Source: Aequorivita sp. (GTDB lineage Bacteria > Bacteroidota > Bacteroidia > Flavobacteriales > Flavobacteriaceae). From it: a stretch of 37,980 nucleotides of DNA. The stretch spans positions 32,557-70,536 of the forward strand of contig PAZL01000032.1 in the NCBI GenBank assembly GCA_002715485.1. Reading direction: 5' to 3'. Each line of letters starts with the position of its first letter. The stretch's first letter is position 1. Positions 1 to 11,020 of the stretch are shown here, piece after piece. The notes under the pieces are model-generated. The model worked only from the letters and a program-made list of their open reading frames with translations, made no database searches and had not been told where the DNA came from. Made by a program: the position numbers and the translations under genes.

Positions 1-663
1 AAAAACACTTATAAAATTTCAAAATATGCCTACGGCACCGATTATCATTTCGTTATAAAAGATAAACTGAGGCAGTTGATGGATTTTATTTCAGAAGAAA
101 TAGGCGAGGTCCAGGGCCGTGCCTTTGTTGATTCTGCGCCAGTTTTAGATAAAGCTTGGGCCGCAAAAAGTGGTTTGGGATGGATTGGAAAGCATAGTAA
201 TTTGCTCACCAAACAATTGGGGTCTTTTTATTTTGTTGCTGAGTTGATCGTCGATTTGGATTTGGAGTACGATACACCCGTAACCGACCACTGCGGCAGC
301 TGCACCGCTTGTATTGATGCCTGCCCAACAAACGCAATTGTTGCCGATAGGGTTGTGGATGGCAGCAAATGTATTTCCTATTACACCATTGAATTGAAAA
401 ATGAAATTCCCACCTCAGAAAAAGGAAAATTTGAGGATTGGATGTTCGGTTGTGATATTTGCCAAGATGTTTGCCCGTGGAACCGTTTCAGCAAAGTACA
501 CAACGAGCCACTTTTCAACCCGCATCCCGAACTTTTATCAATGACAAAAAAAGATTGGGAAGAAATCACCGAAGACGTTTTTTATAAATTTTTTAAAAAT
601 AGTGCCGTAAAACGCACCAAGTTTTCGGGTTTAAAGCGTAATATCAACTTTTTGAAAGATTAA
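1..663 (+). CDS. queG: Epoxyqueuosine reductase QueG, 3' portion (5' end outside the window)
   Basis: Frame is open from base 1 ([33 protein letters not shown]...). Motifs [29 protein letters not shown] and [13 protein letters not shown] (two 4Fe-4S motifs) are typical of QueG. The listed ORF start at 76 is internal. Confidence 0.95.
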   Translation, partial: KNTYKISKYAYGTDYHFVIKDKLRQLMDFISEEIGEVQGRAFVDSAPVLDKAWAAKSGLGWIGKHSNLLTKQLGSFYFVAELIVDLDLEYDTPVTDHCGSCTACIDACPTNAIVADRVVDGSKCISYYTIELKNEIPTSEKGKFEDWMFGCDICQDVCPWNRFSKVHNEPLFNPHPELLSMTKKDWEEITEDVFYKFFKNSAVKRTKFSGLKRNINFLKD

Positions 664-672
664 CCTCCAAAC

Positions 673-703
673 TTTCGCCATTTCAACTAACATCATAACT
701 TTG
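673..703 (+). promoter_or_regulatory. Putative Bacteroidota sigma-A-type promoter of the malic enzyme gene (TTTC-N19-TAACTTTG)
   Basis: TAACTTTG at 696-703 matches the -7 consensus TAnnTTTG. A weak -33 element TTTC lies at 673-676. Confidence 0.45.
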
Positions 704-781
704 TAAGTTAGTCTTTACAATTATGCATTAGTACAATAATTCGAAGAACCACAAGTATTCACAGTATCAATAGACCAAAAT

Positions 782-3088
782 ATGAGCAAACAGAGTAGAC
801 GTAGAGAAGCCCTATTATACCACGCAAAGCCAAAGCCTGGAAAAATTCAAGTAGTTCCCACAAAAAATTATTCCACCCAGCGAGATCTTTCTTTAGCCTA
901 TTCGCCTGGGGTTGCGGAACCTTGCCTTGAAATTGAAAAGGAAAAGAATAACGTTTATAAATACACAAACAAGGGCAATCTGGTTGCTGTAATTTCAAAC
1001 GGGACGGCAGTGCTGGGTTTGGGAAACATCGGCCCGGAAGCTTCAAAACCAGTAATGGAGGGCAAAGGACTGCTCTTTAAAATTTTTGCCGATATCGATG
1101 TTTTTGACATAGAAATAAACACTGAAAACATTGATGAATTTGTTGCAACAGTAAAAAATATTGCGCCAACTTTTGGAGGTATCAACCTTGAAGATATAAA
1201 AGCTCCGGAAGCTTTTGAAATTGAAAGAAGACTAAAAGAAGAATTGGACATTCCCGTAATGCATGACGACCAGCATGGTACTGCTATAATTTCTGCAGCA
1301 GCTTTGTTGAATGCTTTAGAACTTGCAAATAAAAGTATATCAGAGGTTAAAATTGTAATAAGTGGTGCAGGTGCGGCGGCAGTTTCGTGTACTCGGCTTT
1401 ACAAGGCATTTGGAGCCAAAAGCGAAAACATTGTAATGCTGGATAGTAAGGGTGTTATAAGAAAAGACCGCGAAAACCTTTCCGAAGAAAAAAAGGAGTT
1501 TGCGTCACAAAGAAAGATAGACACATTGGATGAAGCTATGAAAGATGCCGATGTATTTGTGGGGCTTTCAGTTAAAAATATTGTTACCCCAAAAATGCTT
1601 GAAAGCATGGCGCCAAACCCTATTGTTTTTGCAATGGCCAATCCCGATCCTGAAATTGAATACGATTTGGCTATTAAAACTAGGAAGGACATCATTATGG
1701 CAACGGGCAGAAGTGATCATCCCAACCAAGTGAACAATGTACTTGGTTTTCCATTTATTTTCCGAGGTGCACTTGACGTTCGCGCTACAAAAATCAACGA
1801 AGCCATGAAAATGGCGGCTGTTAAGGCATTGGCAGAGTTAGCAAAAGAGCCGGTGCCAGAACAAGTAAATATTGCCTATGGGGAGACCAAGCTTAATTTT
1901 GGAAGGGATTATATCATCCCAAAACCTTTCGATCCTAGATTGATAGCCGCCGTACCGCCCGCCGTAGCCAAAGCAGCAATGGAAAGTGGTGTTGCCACTA
2001 CTGAAATTACCGATTGGGAAAAATACCAAGATGAGCTTTATGAACGTATGGGCAGCGATAATAAAATCATCAGATTATTGCTTAATCGCGCAAAGTTGAA
2101 TCCAAAACGCATCGTTTTTGCCGAAGCCGATCATTTGGATGTGTTGAAAGCTGCGCAAATTGTTTATGAGGAAGGTATTGGCACACCTGTTTTGTTGGGG
2201 AGAAAGGAAATTATCCTAGAACTGATGGAACAGATTGATTTTGATGCCAAACTGAAAATTATTGATCCTAAAAATGATGAAAACGCTGAGAAACTTCAAT
2301 ACTATGCCCAGAAGCTCTGGGAAAAGCGTAGAAGAAGTGGTATTTCTCTTTATACTGCTGAAAAGCTCGTTCGCGAAAGAAACTATTTTGCTGGAATGAT
2401 GCTTAGCGAAGGCGATGTGGATTGTATGATTTCGGGATATGCACGTTCCTATCCATCTGTGGTTGTACCCGTTTTTGAAACCGTTGGCAGATTTGAAGGC
2501 GTTACCAAAGTAGCAACAACAAACTTGATGCTTACCAAACGCGGACCGTTGTTTATTTCAGATACATCCATAAATATAGATCCAACAGCAAAGGAGCTTG
2601 CCAAAATTGCCCAAATGACAAATTATACCATGAAAATGTTTGGGTTGCAACCTGTAATTGCTATGATAAGCTACGCTAATTTTGGTTCCTCAAAAGATTC
2701 GCACGCCACAAAGGTTCGTGAAGCTGTAGATTTACTTCACAAAAGCAATCCAGATATGATTGTTGATGGTGAACTTCAGACCGATTTTGCGCTGAACCCC
2801 GAAATGCTCCAAAAGAAATTTCCATTTTCAAAATTGGCCGGCAAAAAGGTTAATGCGCTTATCTTCCCAAATTTAGATTCAGCAAACAGCAACTATAAAT
2901 TATTGAAAGAGCTGAACGGTGTGGAGTCCATAGGCCCTATTATGTTGGGCATGCGGAAACCCGTTCACATTTTACAATTGGGGGCCAGCGTTGAGGAAAT
3001 GGTAAACATGGCGGCAGTGGCAGTAGTAGATGCCCAGCAAAAGGAAAAACGTGCATCCGCGGCGGCAGAAAAGCAAGTAAATCCATAG
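782..3088 (+). CDS. maeB: NADP-dependent malic enzyme with C-terminal phosphotransacetylase-like domain (MaeB type)
   Basis: 768 aa. SLAYSPGVAEPC, MHDDQHGTAII and FAMANPDPEI are malic enzyme motifs. The C-terminal half (NPKRIVFAEADHLDVLKAAQ..., MISGYARSYPSVV) is PTA-like. Confidence 0.97.
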   Translation: MSKQSRRREALLYHAKPKPGKIQVVPTKNYSTQRDLSLAYSPGVAEPCLEIEKEKNNVYKYTNKGNLVAVISNGTAVLGLGNIGPEASKPVMEGKGLLFKIFADIDVFDIEINTENIDEFVATVKNIAPTFGGINLEDIKAPEAFEIERRLKEELDIPVMHDDQHGTAIISAAALLNALELANKSISEVKIVISGAGAAAVSCTRLYKAFGAKSENIVMLDSKGVIRKDRENLSEEKKEFASQRKIDTLDEAMKDADVFVGLSVKNIVTPKMLESMAPNPIVFAMANPDPEIEYDLAIKTRKDIIMATGRSDHPNQVNNVLGFPFIFRGALDVRATKINEAMKMAAVKALAELAKEPVPEQVNIAYGETKLNFGRDYIIPKPFDPRLIAAVPPAVAKAAMESGVATTEITDWEKYQDELYERMGSDNKIIRLLLNRAKLNPKRIVFAEADHLDVLKAAQIVYEEGIGTPVLLGRKEIILELMEQIDFDAKLKIIDPKNDENAEKLQYYAQKLWEKRRRSGISLYTAEKLVRERNYFAGMMLSEGDVDCMISGYARSYPSVVVPVFETVGRFEGVTKVATTNLMLTKRGPLFISDTSINIDPTAKELAKIAQMTNYTMKMFGLQPVIAMISYANFGSSKDSHATKVREAVDLLHKSNPDMIVDGELQTDFALNPEMLQKKFPFSKLAGKKVNALIFPNLDSANSNYKLLKELNGVESIGPIMLGMRKPVHILQLGASVEEMVNMAAVAVVDAQQKEKRASAAAEKQVNP

Positions 3089-3175
3089 TTTATTAACACT
3101 AATATTTTCACAAAAACCCCAATGGCTGTTGCAAATAATTATACTATATTTGAGCCTTTAAGTTTTCGTTAACAC

Positions 3176-3757
3176 ATGATAACCCATATACAGGGCAGAC
3201 TGGTTGAAAAAAACCCGACCGACGTAGTGATAGATTGTAATGGAGTAGGGTACTTTATCAATATTTCCTTGCACACATTTTCCGAACTCCCCACTAGTGA
3301 AAATGTTAAGTTGTTTACCCATTTGCTTATTCGGGACGATGCCCATACACTGTACGGTTTTTCCGGTGTGGCGGAACGAGAAATTTTTAGGTTGTTAATT
3401 AGTGTCTCTGGGGTTGGTGCAAGCACCGCTAGAACAATGTTGTCGTCTCTGGCGCCGGAACAAGTGCTCGATGCTATTGCCCAGAATGACATAGCAACAA
3501 TACAATCAGTAAAAGGAATAGGAGCCAAAACTGCACAACGTGTGGTTTTGGATTTAAAAGATAAGATTTTAAAAGTGTACGGTTTGTCGTCTATTTCTAC
3601 CGGAACGAGCAATACTAACAAAAATGAAGCGTTATCTGCTTTGGAGACGTTGGGCTTTGTTCGCAAACAGTCTGAAAAAGTGGTGGATGCCATTGTGAAG
3701 GAAAATCCCCAGGCTTCGGTAGAAATGATCATTAAACAAGCTTTAAAAAATTTGTAG
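3176..3757 (+). CDS. ruvA: Holliday junction branch migration protein RuvA
   Basis: 193 aa, MITHIQGRLVEKNPTDVVIDCNGVGYFI..., HhH motifs VSGVGASTARTML and VKGIGAKTAQRVVLDLKDK. Confidence 0.97.
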   Translation: MITHIQGRLVEKNPTDVVIDCNGVGYFINISLHTFSELPTSENVKLFTHLLIRDDAHTLYGFSGVAEREIFRLLISVSGVGASTARTMLSSLAPEQVLDAIAQNDIATIQSVKGIGAKTAQRVVLDLKDKILKVYGLSSISTGTSNTNKNEALSALETLGFVRKQSEKVVDAIVKENPQASVEMIIKQALKNL

Positions 3758-3760
3758 AAT

Positions 3761-6700
3761 TTGAAGGCAAAAAATTACGTTTACAAGGGTGGCTTTTTCA
3801 AGCTTTTAACAATTTTAAGTTTTATATTGTTCAGCAATGTTTCGCTGGCACAGGATCCCGACACAACCGCTGTAGGGAGTGAAATGGGAAGAATGGATTT
3901 ACCAACTCCCGTTAGTATTCAGGATCTTTATACCTACGACCCCATAACCGATAGATACATCTATACCCAAACCTTGGGTAGTTTTAATATTACCTACCCT
4001 ATAATTCTTACCCCTCAAGAGTATCAGCGTCTTATTCAAGAGGAACAGATGAGGGCTTACTTCAAAGAAAAAATTGATGCAGCCGACGGTAGAAAGGAAG
4101 GCTCTGAAGAACAGCAGAAAAACCTATTGCCTACGTTTTATGTAAATTCAAATTTCTTTGAATCCATTTTTGGCGGAAACACAATTGAAGTTATTCCACA
4201 AGGTTCCGTTGAGATGGACCTTGGGCTATTGTATACAAAACAGGATAACCCACAATATTCACCGCGAAACCGAAGCAATTTCTCCTTTGATTTTGACCAA
4301 AGAATCAGTTTAAGCCTTTTGGCCAAGGTAGGAACCAGACTTCAGGTTACGGCCAATTACGATACTGAAAGCACCTTCGATTTCCAAAACCAGATTAAGT
4401 TGGAATACACTCCAACGGAAGACGATATTATTCAAAAAATTGAAGTGGGGAATGTGAGCATGCCTTTAAACAGTTCCTTGATTCAAGGAGCACAAAGTCT
4501 TTTTGGGGTTAAAACGCAGCTTCAATTTGGAAAAACAACCATTACTGGGGTTTTCTCTGAACAAAAATCTGAAACTCGTACCGTTACCGCTGAAGGTGGT
4601 GCAACTATTACGGATTTCGAACTTTTCGCATTGGATTATGACGATAACCGACACTTCTTTTTATCACATTACTTTAGGGATAATTATGATCGTGCTCTGG
4701 AGCAATATCCTTTCATAAACAGCAATGTCCAGATTACTCGTATGGAGGTATGGATTACCAACAGAACAAGTAGAACCGAAAACGTTCGAAATATTGTGGC
4801 ATTGCAGGATATAGGCGAATCAGACCCATTGAATATTGGATTGAACACGCCGCCGGGAGGCTTTATTAGAGCGGGCAGAAATGCTTATCCAGATAACACA
4901 AATAACCTCTTTAATCCATTCGGTATCAATGGAGGAGAGCCAACCCTTCTCAATCCGTTAATTCGTGATGTTGCCACAGTGCGTCAAGGGTTTACGGGGG
5001 TTCAAGTAAGTGAAGGTGTAGATTATGTTACGCTTGAAAATGCAAGAAGATTGGATCCGGGGGAATATTCCTTAAACTCGCAATTAGGTTATATCTCTTT
5101 GAACCAGCGTTTAACAAATGATGAGGTTTTAGCAGTTTCATATCAATTTACCGTTAACGGAAAGGTTTATCAAGTAGGTGAATTTTCAAACGATGGTGTT
5201 GAGGCAAATGGAGGTACTCTTCCAGGAACGGGAGGTACAAACCCACCTATTGAGGAAACTGGTCTTGCCCAAAACCTTGTAGTGAAACTTTTGAAGAGTA
5301 GCATTACGAATGTAAATGAGCCAATCTGGGATTTGATGATGAAAAATATCTATCCTATTGGGGCATATCAGCTTGAAAAAGAAGACTTCAAGCTTAATAT
5401 TCTTTATACTGACCCTTCTCCGTTAAATTATTTAACCGAAGCAGGTGCTGAACTTCCCCCAGATGTAAAAGATGAAATTCTCTTAAAGGTTTTCAATCTT
5501 GATAGGTTGAACTTTAATAATGATCCACAGCAGGGGGGCGATGGTTTCTTTGATTTTCTACCAGGGATAACTGTAGACGCACAAAATGGTCGCATTATTT
5601 TTACGACCGTGGAGCCCTTTGGGAAGCACTTATTTGAAAAACTGGATTTGCCAAGTACATCGGCTACTTATTCAATGCCTGAAACCTATAACCCAAATCA
5701 GGCCAAATATGTTTTTAGAACACTTTATACAGGAACCAAAACACAGGCGGAACAACTTGAGAGTGAAAAGAATAAATTTCAGTTAAAAGGAAGTTATAAA
5801 TCTACGGGTGCTGATGGAATTCCCATTGGTGCGTTCAATATTCCGCAAGGCTCCGTTACCGTTACGGCCGGTGGAAGAACTTTGGTAGAAGGGGTGGATT
5901 ATACCGTAAACTATCAATTGGGAAGAGTTCAGATTTTAGACCCTTCATTATTGAATAGTAATATTCCAATTTCTGTGAGTACAGAGAATAATTCGCTTTT
6001 TGGGCAGCAAAGCAAGCGTTTTACAGGCTTAAATGTGGAGCATAAATTTAGCGATAAATTTTTAATAGGTGCAACCTACTTAAATCTTAATGAGCGCCCG
6101 CTAACCCAGAAGTCATCATATGGAGTAGAGCCAATTAACAATACTATTTATGGTATCAATTTAAACTACTCAACCGAGGTGCCGTTCTTAACTAGATTGG
6201 TAAATAAACTTCCAAACATTGATACCGATGTAGAATCAAATGTTTCTTTGCGTGGAGAGTTTGCATACTTAAGGCCGGGGGCGCCAAAAGTTTCAGACTT
6301 TGATGGTAAAACAACTGTATATGTTGATGATTTCGAAGCATCACAAACAGGAAACGATATAAGCGCACCCTCCAGTTGGTTTTTGTCAAGTACGCCAATT
6401 GGTTATGGTGGTGAGTTAGGAAATGATAATTTAGGATATAATTACAACCGTGCAAAACTTGCTTGGTACACCATCGACCCTATTTTCTATAGTAGCCAGC
6501 GCCCAGAAGGGATAAATGATGAAGACCTTTCTTCACCATTTACACGTCGTGTTTTTAGGGATGAAATTTTCCCTAACCAAGATATTATCCAGGGACAAAC
6601 CCAAGCTTTATTCACATTAGATCTAGCATATTACCCATCTACAAGAGGGGAGTATAACTACAACCCCGAAGCTGCAGGAACAAATGATTTGCCAAACCCC

Positions 6701-9700
6701 GAAGATAGATTCGGTGGTATTATGAGACAGCTTACAACTACCGATTTTGAACAATCAAATGTTGAATATATCCAGTTCTGGGTCATGGACCCATTCATTT
6801 ATGATGAAAATAGTGGCAACCCAGGAGGAAATATCAACTTTAACTTGGGAAGCATTTCAGAAGATGTATTAAAAGATGGAAGAAAACAGTACGAAAACGG
6901 ATTGCCTGAAGATGGCGGTAATGCTAATACAACTGCTACAGCCTGGGGTAAAGTACCTACCAACCAATCATTAGTTTATACTTTTGATACCGAAGGACAA
7001 CAACGTACAAACCAGGATATTGGATTAGATGGTTTGGACAATGCTGGAGAAGCAGCCGAGTATGGGGCTTTTGGAGGCTTGCCAGACCCCGCAAATGATG
7101 ACTACCAATACTTTCTTCAAGCTGAAGGAAATATTCTGGACCGTTACCTAAAATACAACGGAACCCAAGGAAACTCTCCGGTTGAAGTTACAAACAACAA
7201 CCGTGGAAATACGGCCCAACCCGATGTTGAGGATATAAATCGTGACAACACCATGAACACGATTGATAGCTATTTTGAATATAACGTACCAGTTTATCCG
7301 GGAATGAGCCGTGAAAATAATGAGTTTATCACAGATGTGAAAGAACTGGAGGTAACTACACAAAATAATGATGTAATCCCAGTGCGCTGGGTACAGTTCA
7401 AAGTTCCAATAAGCGAACCAGATCAGGCAATTAATGGCATTTCAGATTATAGATCTATTCGTTTTATGAGAATGTTCCTTTCACAATTCTCACAAAATAC
7501 CGTTTTGCGTTTTGGTACTATGGAATTGGTCCGAGGCGATTATAGAAAATTCCAAAAAACCCTGGATGATGTAACTCTTGAAGACCCTTCAAATGACAAT
7601 ACCCTGTTTGAAGTTGAAGCTGTAAGTATTGAAGAAAACGAAAACCGAGAGCCAATTCCTTATAGACTTCCCCCAGGGCTTGTTCGTGAGGAATTGAATA
7701 ACAATAATAATATTATACGTGAAAATGAGCAATCATTGGCCCTACGTGTATGCGGCTTGGAGCCAAATGATGGGCGTGCAGTCTATAAAAACTTTAATGT
7801 AGATATGCGCCAGTACAAAAATCTCGAAATGTTTATTCACGCAGAATCATTACAAAATGAAACGGCACTTAGTGATGGACAATTGGTAGCATTCATGCGT
7901 TTGGGGAATGACCTTACAAACAACTATTATGAAGTTCAAATTCCATTGAATCCCACCAATTTTGGGGCAACAAATGCTGAGGAAATTTGGCCCGTTGCAA
8001 ACAGGCTAAATCTTCCTTTAGAACTATTGCAGCAAGTAAAAACCAGAACGCCATTAAATTCAACTGAAGTTGTTTATTATACACAATCAGAACTTGAAGG
8101 TGGTATATCCGGTGGTGAGAATGAGTTAATAATTGGGATTAAAGGAAATCCAAGTTTTGGAAATGTTAGAACCATTATGCTTGGTGTAAAAAACAGTACT
8201 TCCAATGATTTATGTGGGGAGGTTTGGTTTAACGAGCTTAGAATGTCTGAGCTTAAAAATGAGGGAGGCTGGGCCGCCGTTGTGAGTATGGATGCTAACC
8301 TTGCAGATTTTGCGACTGTTAGCGCCACAGGAAAAAGAAGTACAGTTGGCTTCGGCTCTATTGAGCAAGGACCAAACCAACGAAGTCGTGAAGACCTTCA
8401 ACAGTATGACGTTGTTACAAATGTAAACCTTGGCCAATTGCTTCCAAAAAAATGGGGAATTCAATTGCCGTTTAACTATGGACGCTCCGAAGAACTGATA
8501 ACGCCACAATACGATCCTGAATTTCAGGATATTGAACTTGATACCAGGCTCGACAACACAGAGGATGAAGCCGAGAAAGACAGAATTAAGGAACAGGCCG
8601 TAGATTATACAAAGCGCCAGAGTGTTAACTTTATTGGCGTGCGTAAAGAGAGAACCGGAGACGGAAAACCTCAGGTATATGATGTTGAGAATTTCACAGG
8701 ATCATTCTCTTACAATCAAACGGACCATCACGATTTTGAAGTGGAAGATGCTGTTGAACAAAATGTTCGGGTTGGTGCTACCTATAATTACAACTTCGCG
8801 GCGAAACCAGTAGAGCCCTTTAAAAAGAATGATTCATTGTTTACAGGACAGTACTGGAGGTTTTTGAAAGATTTCAACTTTAATTATTTGCCCACAAACA
8901 TTTCAGTAAGTTCAAATATAACTAGGCAGTACAACGAACAAAAGTTTAGAGAAATAAATCTATTGCCGGGCAATATAGGTTTGCCTACTCTTTATCAGCG
9001 TAACTATCTTTTTGATTGGCAATACACCATCAACCATAATTTAACGAAGTCATTGCGTTTCAATTTCACGTCTTCAAATAATATGATAGTTAACAATTAT
9101 TTGGATGATAATGGATTGATAAATAATGACATCGGAATTTGGGATGGTTTCTTTGATGTGGGTAACCCAAATCAGCATTTTCAGTCGTTGCAACTAAATT
9201 ACGACTTGCCTTTCAGTAAGTTTCCTTTCCTAAAATTCCTTCGGGCTACGTATTCCTATACCGGAGACTACCAATGGCAGCGTGGAAGTAATCAATTTAA
9301 TGAAATTGAAATTGAGTTGAGTGACGGAAGCAGAAATGTTTACAATCTAGGTAATTCGATACAAAATGCAAGTACGCATCAAATTAATTCTAGTTTGGAT
9401 ATGAATGGTTTTTACCGCTACATTGGCCTTACTAAAATTAAGAAAAGCAAAACTCGAAAATCTGCCGGCGACGGTAGTCGTGGGGAAGGAGATAAAAATT
9501 CAGCTAGTGGTGGAGAAGGCAAGGCTAGTAGAGAAAGCAAACTTGAGGAAGAAAAGAACAGTGCGCTTTCAAATGAGAAGTCAAATACGCCAAACGTACT
9601 TGGAAGAGGCGCTTCGGGTCAAGAAGGAGGCTTAAATGCAGGCGATAAGGCTATAAATACAGTAATTGGTCTTGCCACAATGCTTAAGAAGGTACAATTT

Positions 9701-10993
9701 AACTATCAAGAAAATAATGGTATCTACCTTCCAGGATATTTGCCTTCTATTGGGTTTATAGGAACTTTGAAGCCAACAACAGGCTTTGTTTTTGGAAGTC
9801 AAGCTGATGTAAGGGAACTTGCCGCTAGAAAAGGATGGTTAACACTCTACCCCGAATTTAATGAGCAATATACCGAGGTAGAAAGCCGTCAAATGGACAT
9901 TCAGGCCAATTTGGAACCTATAAATGATTTGACTGTAGATATTAACGGAAGCAGAATTTATTCAGAAAACTATTCAGAAAATTATATAGTAGAGAACGAC
10001 CTTTATAATTCGTTAACACCGAATACCTTTGGAAACTTTAATATTTCAACTGTTTTAATAAAAACTGCTTTCAGCGCTAGCGATGAAAATAGTTCTGCTG
10101 CTTTTGACGATTTCAGGACCAATAGATTAACTATTGCAAACAGATTGGCGGAGGATTATTACCAAGGTGGAGCCATCCCGAGAGATTCGCTGGGTTACCC
10201 TGTAGGTTTCGGAAGAAACAGTCAAGATGTGCTGTTGCCGGCATTCCTTGCCGCCTATAAAGGCAGTAATGCTTCAAAGGAAAAGACAGGAATATTTAGA
10301 GATATTCCGCTTCCAAACTGGGATATAAAATATACCGGGTTAATGAATATTCCTTGGTTCAAGAAAAACTTCAAACGTTTTTCATTGACCCACGGATACC
10401 GTGCAGGGTACACCGTAAACCAATTTCAGTCTAATTTGGACTATGACCCGAACAATCCCGAGGCTGTTGACCAGGCAGGTAACTTTAAAGTGAAAACATT
10501 GCTCACAAACGTTAACCTGACGGAACAGTTTTCACCTTTACTGCGAGTGGATTTTGAAATGAACAATTCAGTGAAAATACTTGCTGAGATGCGTAAAGAC
10601 CGTGCGCTTTCATTAAGTTTTGCAAATAACCTCTTGACAGAGATAAAGGGTAATGAATATATCATAGGGCTTGGCTATAGAATTAAAGACCTTCGTATTG
10701 CTACCAATTTTGGAGGGAAAAAATCTGTTATTACAAGTGATTTGAACTTTAAAGTAGATCTTTCCAGAAGAGATAACATCACAATTATTAGGTATTTGGA
10801 TATTCAAAACAACCAGACTACCGCCGGGCAAACAATATATGGGGCACAATTGTCTATTGACTATGCATTAAGCAAAAATTTGACCGCCCTTTTCTATTAT
10901 GACCATACATTCTCTGAATATGCTATTTCAACCGCATTCCCACAAACAACTATTAGAAGTGGTTTTACGTTGAGATACAATTTTGGAAACTAA
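3761..10993 (+). CDS. sprA: SprA, giant outer-membrane translocon of the type IX secretion system / cell-surface gliding protein (TTG start)
   Basis: 2410 aa with signal peptide. Characteristic segments: FYVNSNFFESIFGGNTIEVIPQGSVEMDLGLLYTKQDNP, YVDDFEASQTGNDISAPSSWFLSSTP, NYQENNGIYLPGYLPSIGFIGT. Position after ruvA and before gcvH fits Bacteroidota synteny. Confidence 0.96.
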   Translation: MKAKNYVYKGGFFKLLTILSFILFSNVSLAQDPDTTAVGSEMGRMDLPTPVSIQDLYTYDPITDRYIYTQTLGSFNITYPIILTPQEYQRLIQEEQMRAYFKEKIDAADGRKEGSEEQQKNLLPTFYVNSNFFESIFGGNTIEVIPQGSVEMDLGLLYTKQDNPQYSPRNRSNFSFDFDQRISLSLLAKVGTRLQVTANYDTESTFDFQNQIKLEYTPTEDDIIQKIEVGNVSMPLNSSLIQGAQSLFGVKTQLQFGKTTITGVFSEQKSETRTVTAEGGATITDFELFALDYDDNRHFFLSHYFRDNYDRALEQYPFINSNVQITRMEVWITNRTSRTENVRNIVALQDIGESDPLNIGLNTPPGGFIRAGRNAYPDNTNNLFNPFGINGGEPTLLNPLIRDVATVRQGFTGVQVSEGVDYVTLENARRLDPGEYSLNSQLGYISLNQRLTNDEVLAVSYQFTVNGKVYQVGEFSNDGVEANGGTLPGTGGTNPPIEETGLAQNLVVKLLKSSITNVNEPIWDLMMKNIYPIGAYQLEKEDFKLNILYTDPSPLNYLTEAGAELPPDVKDEILLKVFNLDRLNFNNDPQQGGDGFFDFLPGITVDAQNGRIIFTTVEPFGKHLFEKLDLPSTSATYSMPETYNPNQAKYVFRTLYTGTKTQAEQLESEKNKFQLKGSYKSTGADGIPIGAFNIPQGSVTVTAGGRTLVEGVDYTVNYQLGRVQILDPSLLNSNIPISVSTENNSLFGQQSKRFTGLNVEHKFSDKFLIGATYLNLNERPLTQKSSYGVEPINNTIYGINLNYSTEVPFLTRLVNKLPNIDTDVESNVSLRGEFAYLRPGAPKVSDFDGKTTVYVDDFEASQTGNDISAPSSWFLSSTPIGYGGELGNDNLGYNYNRAKLAWYTIDPIFYSSQRPEGINDEDLSSPFTRRVFRDEIFPNQDIIQGQTQALFTLDLAYYPSTRGEYNYNPEAAGTNDLPNPEDRFGGIMRQLTTTDFEQSNVEYIQFWVMDPFIYDENSGNPGGNINFNLGSISEDVLKDGRKQYENGLPEDGGNANTTATAWGKVPTNQSLVYTFDTEGQQRTNQDIGLDGLDNAGEAAEYGAFGGLPDPANDDYQYFLQAEGNILDRYLKYNGTQGNSPVEVTNNNRGNTAQPDVEDINRDNTMNTIDSYFEYNVPVYPGMSRENNEFITDVKELEVTTQNNDVIPVRWVQFKVPISEPDQAINGISDYRSIRFMRMFLSQFSQNTVLRFGTMELVRGDYRKFQKTLDDVTLEDPSNDNTLFEVEAVSIEENENREPIPYRLPPGLVREELNNNNNIIRENEQSLALRVCGLEPNDGRAVYKNFNVDMRQYKNLEMFIHAESLQNETALSDGQLVAFMRLGNDLTNNYYEVQIPLNPTNFGATNAEEIWPVANRLNLPLELLQQVKTRTPLNSTEVVYYTQSELEGGISGGENELIIGIKGNPSFGNVRTIMLGVKNSTSNDLCGEVWFNELRMSELKNEGGWAAVVSMDANLADFATVSATGKRSTVGFGSIEQGPNQRSREDLQQYDVVTNVNLGQLLPKKWGIQLPFNYGRSEELITPQYDPEFQDIELDTRLDNTEDEAEKDRIKEQAVDYTKRQSVNFIGVRKERTGDGKPQVYDVENFTGSFSYNQTDHHDFEVEDAVEQNVRVGATYNYNFAAKPVEPFKKNDSLFTGQYWRFLKDFNFNYLPTNISVSSNITRQYNEQKFREINLLPGNIGLPTLYQRNYLFDWQYTINHNLTKSLRFNFTSSNNMIVNNYLDDNGLINNDIGIWDGFFDVGNPNQHFQSLQLNYDLPFSKFPFLKFLRATYSYTGDYQWQRGSNQFNEIEIELSDGSRNVYNLGNSIQNASTHQINSSLDMNGFYRYIGLTKIKKSKTRKSAGDGSRGEGDKNSASGGEGKASRESKLEEEKNSALSNEKSNTPNVLGRGASGQEGGLNAGDKAINTVIGLATMLKKVQFNYQENNGIYLPGYLPSIGFIGTLKPTTGFVFGSQADVRELAARKGWLTLYPEFNEQYTEVESRQMDIQANLEPINDLTVDINGSRIYSENYSENYIVENDLYNSLTPNTFGNFNISTVLIKTAFSASDENSSAAFDDFRTNRLTIANRLAEDYYQGGAIPRDSLGYPVGFGRNSQDVLLPAFLAAYKGSNASKEKTGIFRDIPLPNWDIKYTGLMNIPWFKKNFKRFSLTHGYRAGYTVNQFQSNLDYDPNNPEAVDQAGNFKVKTLLTNVNLTEQFSPLLRVDFEMNNSVKILAEMRKDRALSLSFANNLLTEIKGNEYIIGLGYRIKDLRIATNFGGKKSVITSDLNFKVDLSRRDNITIIRYLDIQNNQTTAGQTIYGAQLSIDYALSKNLTALFYYDHTFSEYAISTAFPQTTIRSGFTLRYNFGN

Positions 10994-11020
10994 ATAAAAT
11001 ACTTACTTATTTAATTTATT

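Noticed and set aside
759-1695. Minus-strand ORFs 759-1046, 955-1251 and 1399-1695 inside maeB
   Set aside because: All are antisense to a strongly recognised 768-aa malic enzyme and lack motifs.
3129-3152. Possible promoter TTG...TATATTTG before ruvA
   Set aside because: The -7 match is good, but the nearest TTG is only 13 nt upstream instead of about 19-21, so it was not listed as a feature.
3169-3732. 187-aa minus-strand ORF antisense to ruvA
   Set aside because: Fully overlaps the unambiguous ruvA gene; the product lacks recognisable motifs and looks like a shadow ORF.
6192-6455. 87-aa minus-strand ORF (His/Leu-rich) within sprA
   Set aside because: Composition is what the complement of sprA codons would give; no start context or homology visible.
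9405-9635. 76-aa alternative-frame ORF inside the sprA linker region
   Set aside because: Arises from low-complexity codon usage in the charged linker; no independent signals.
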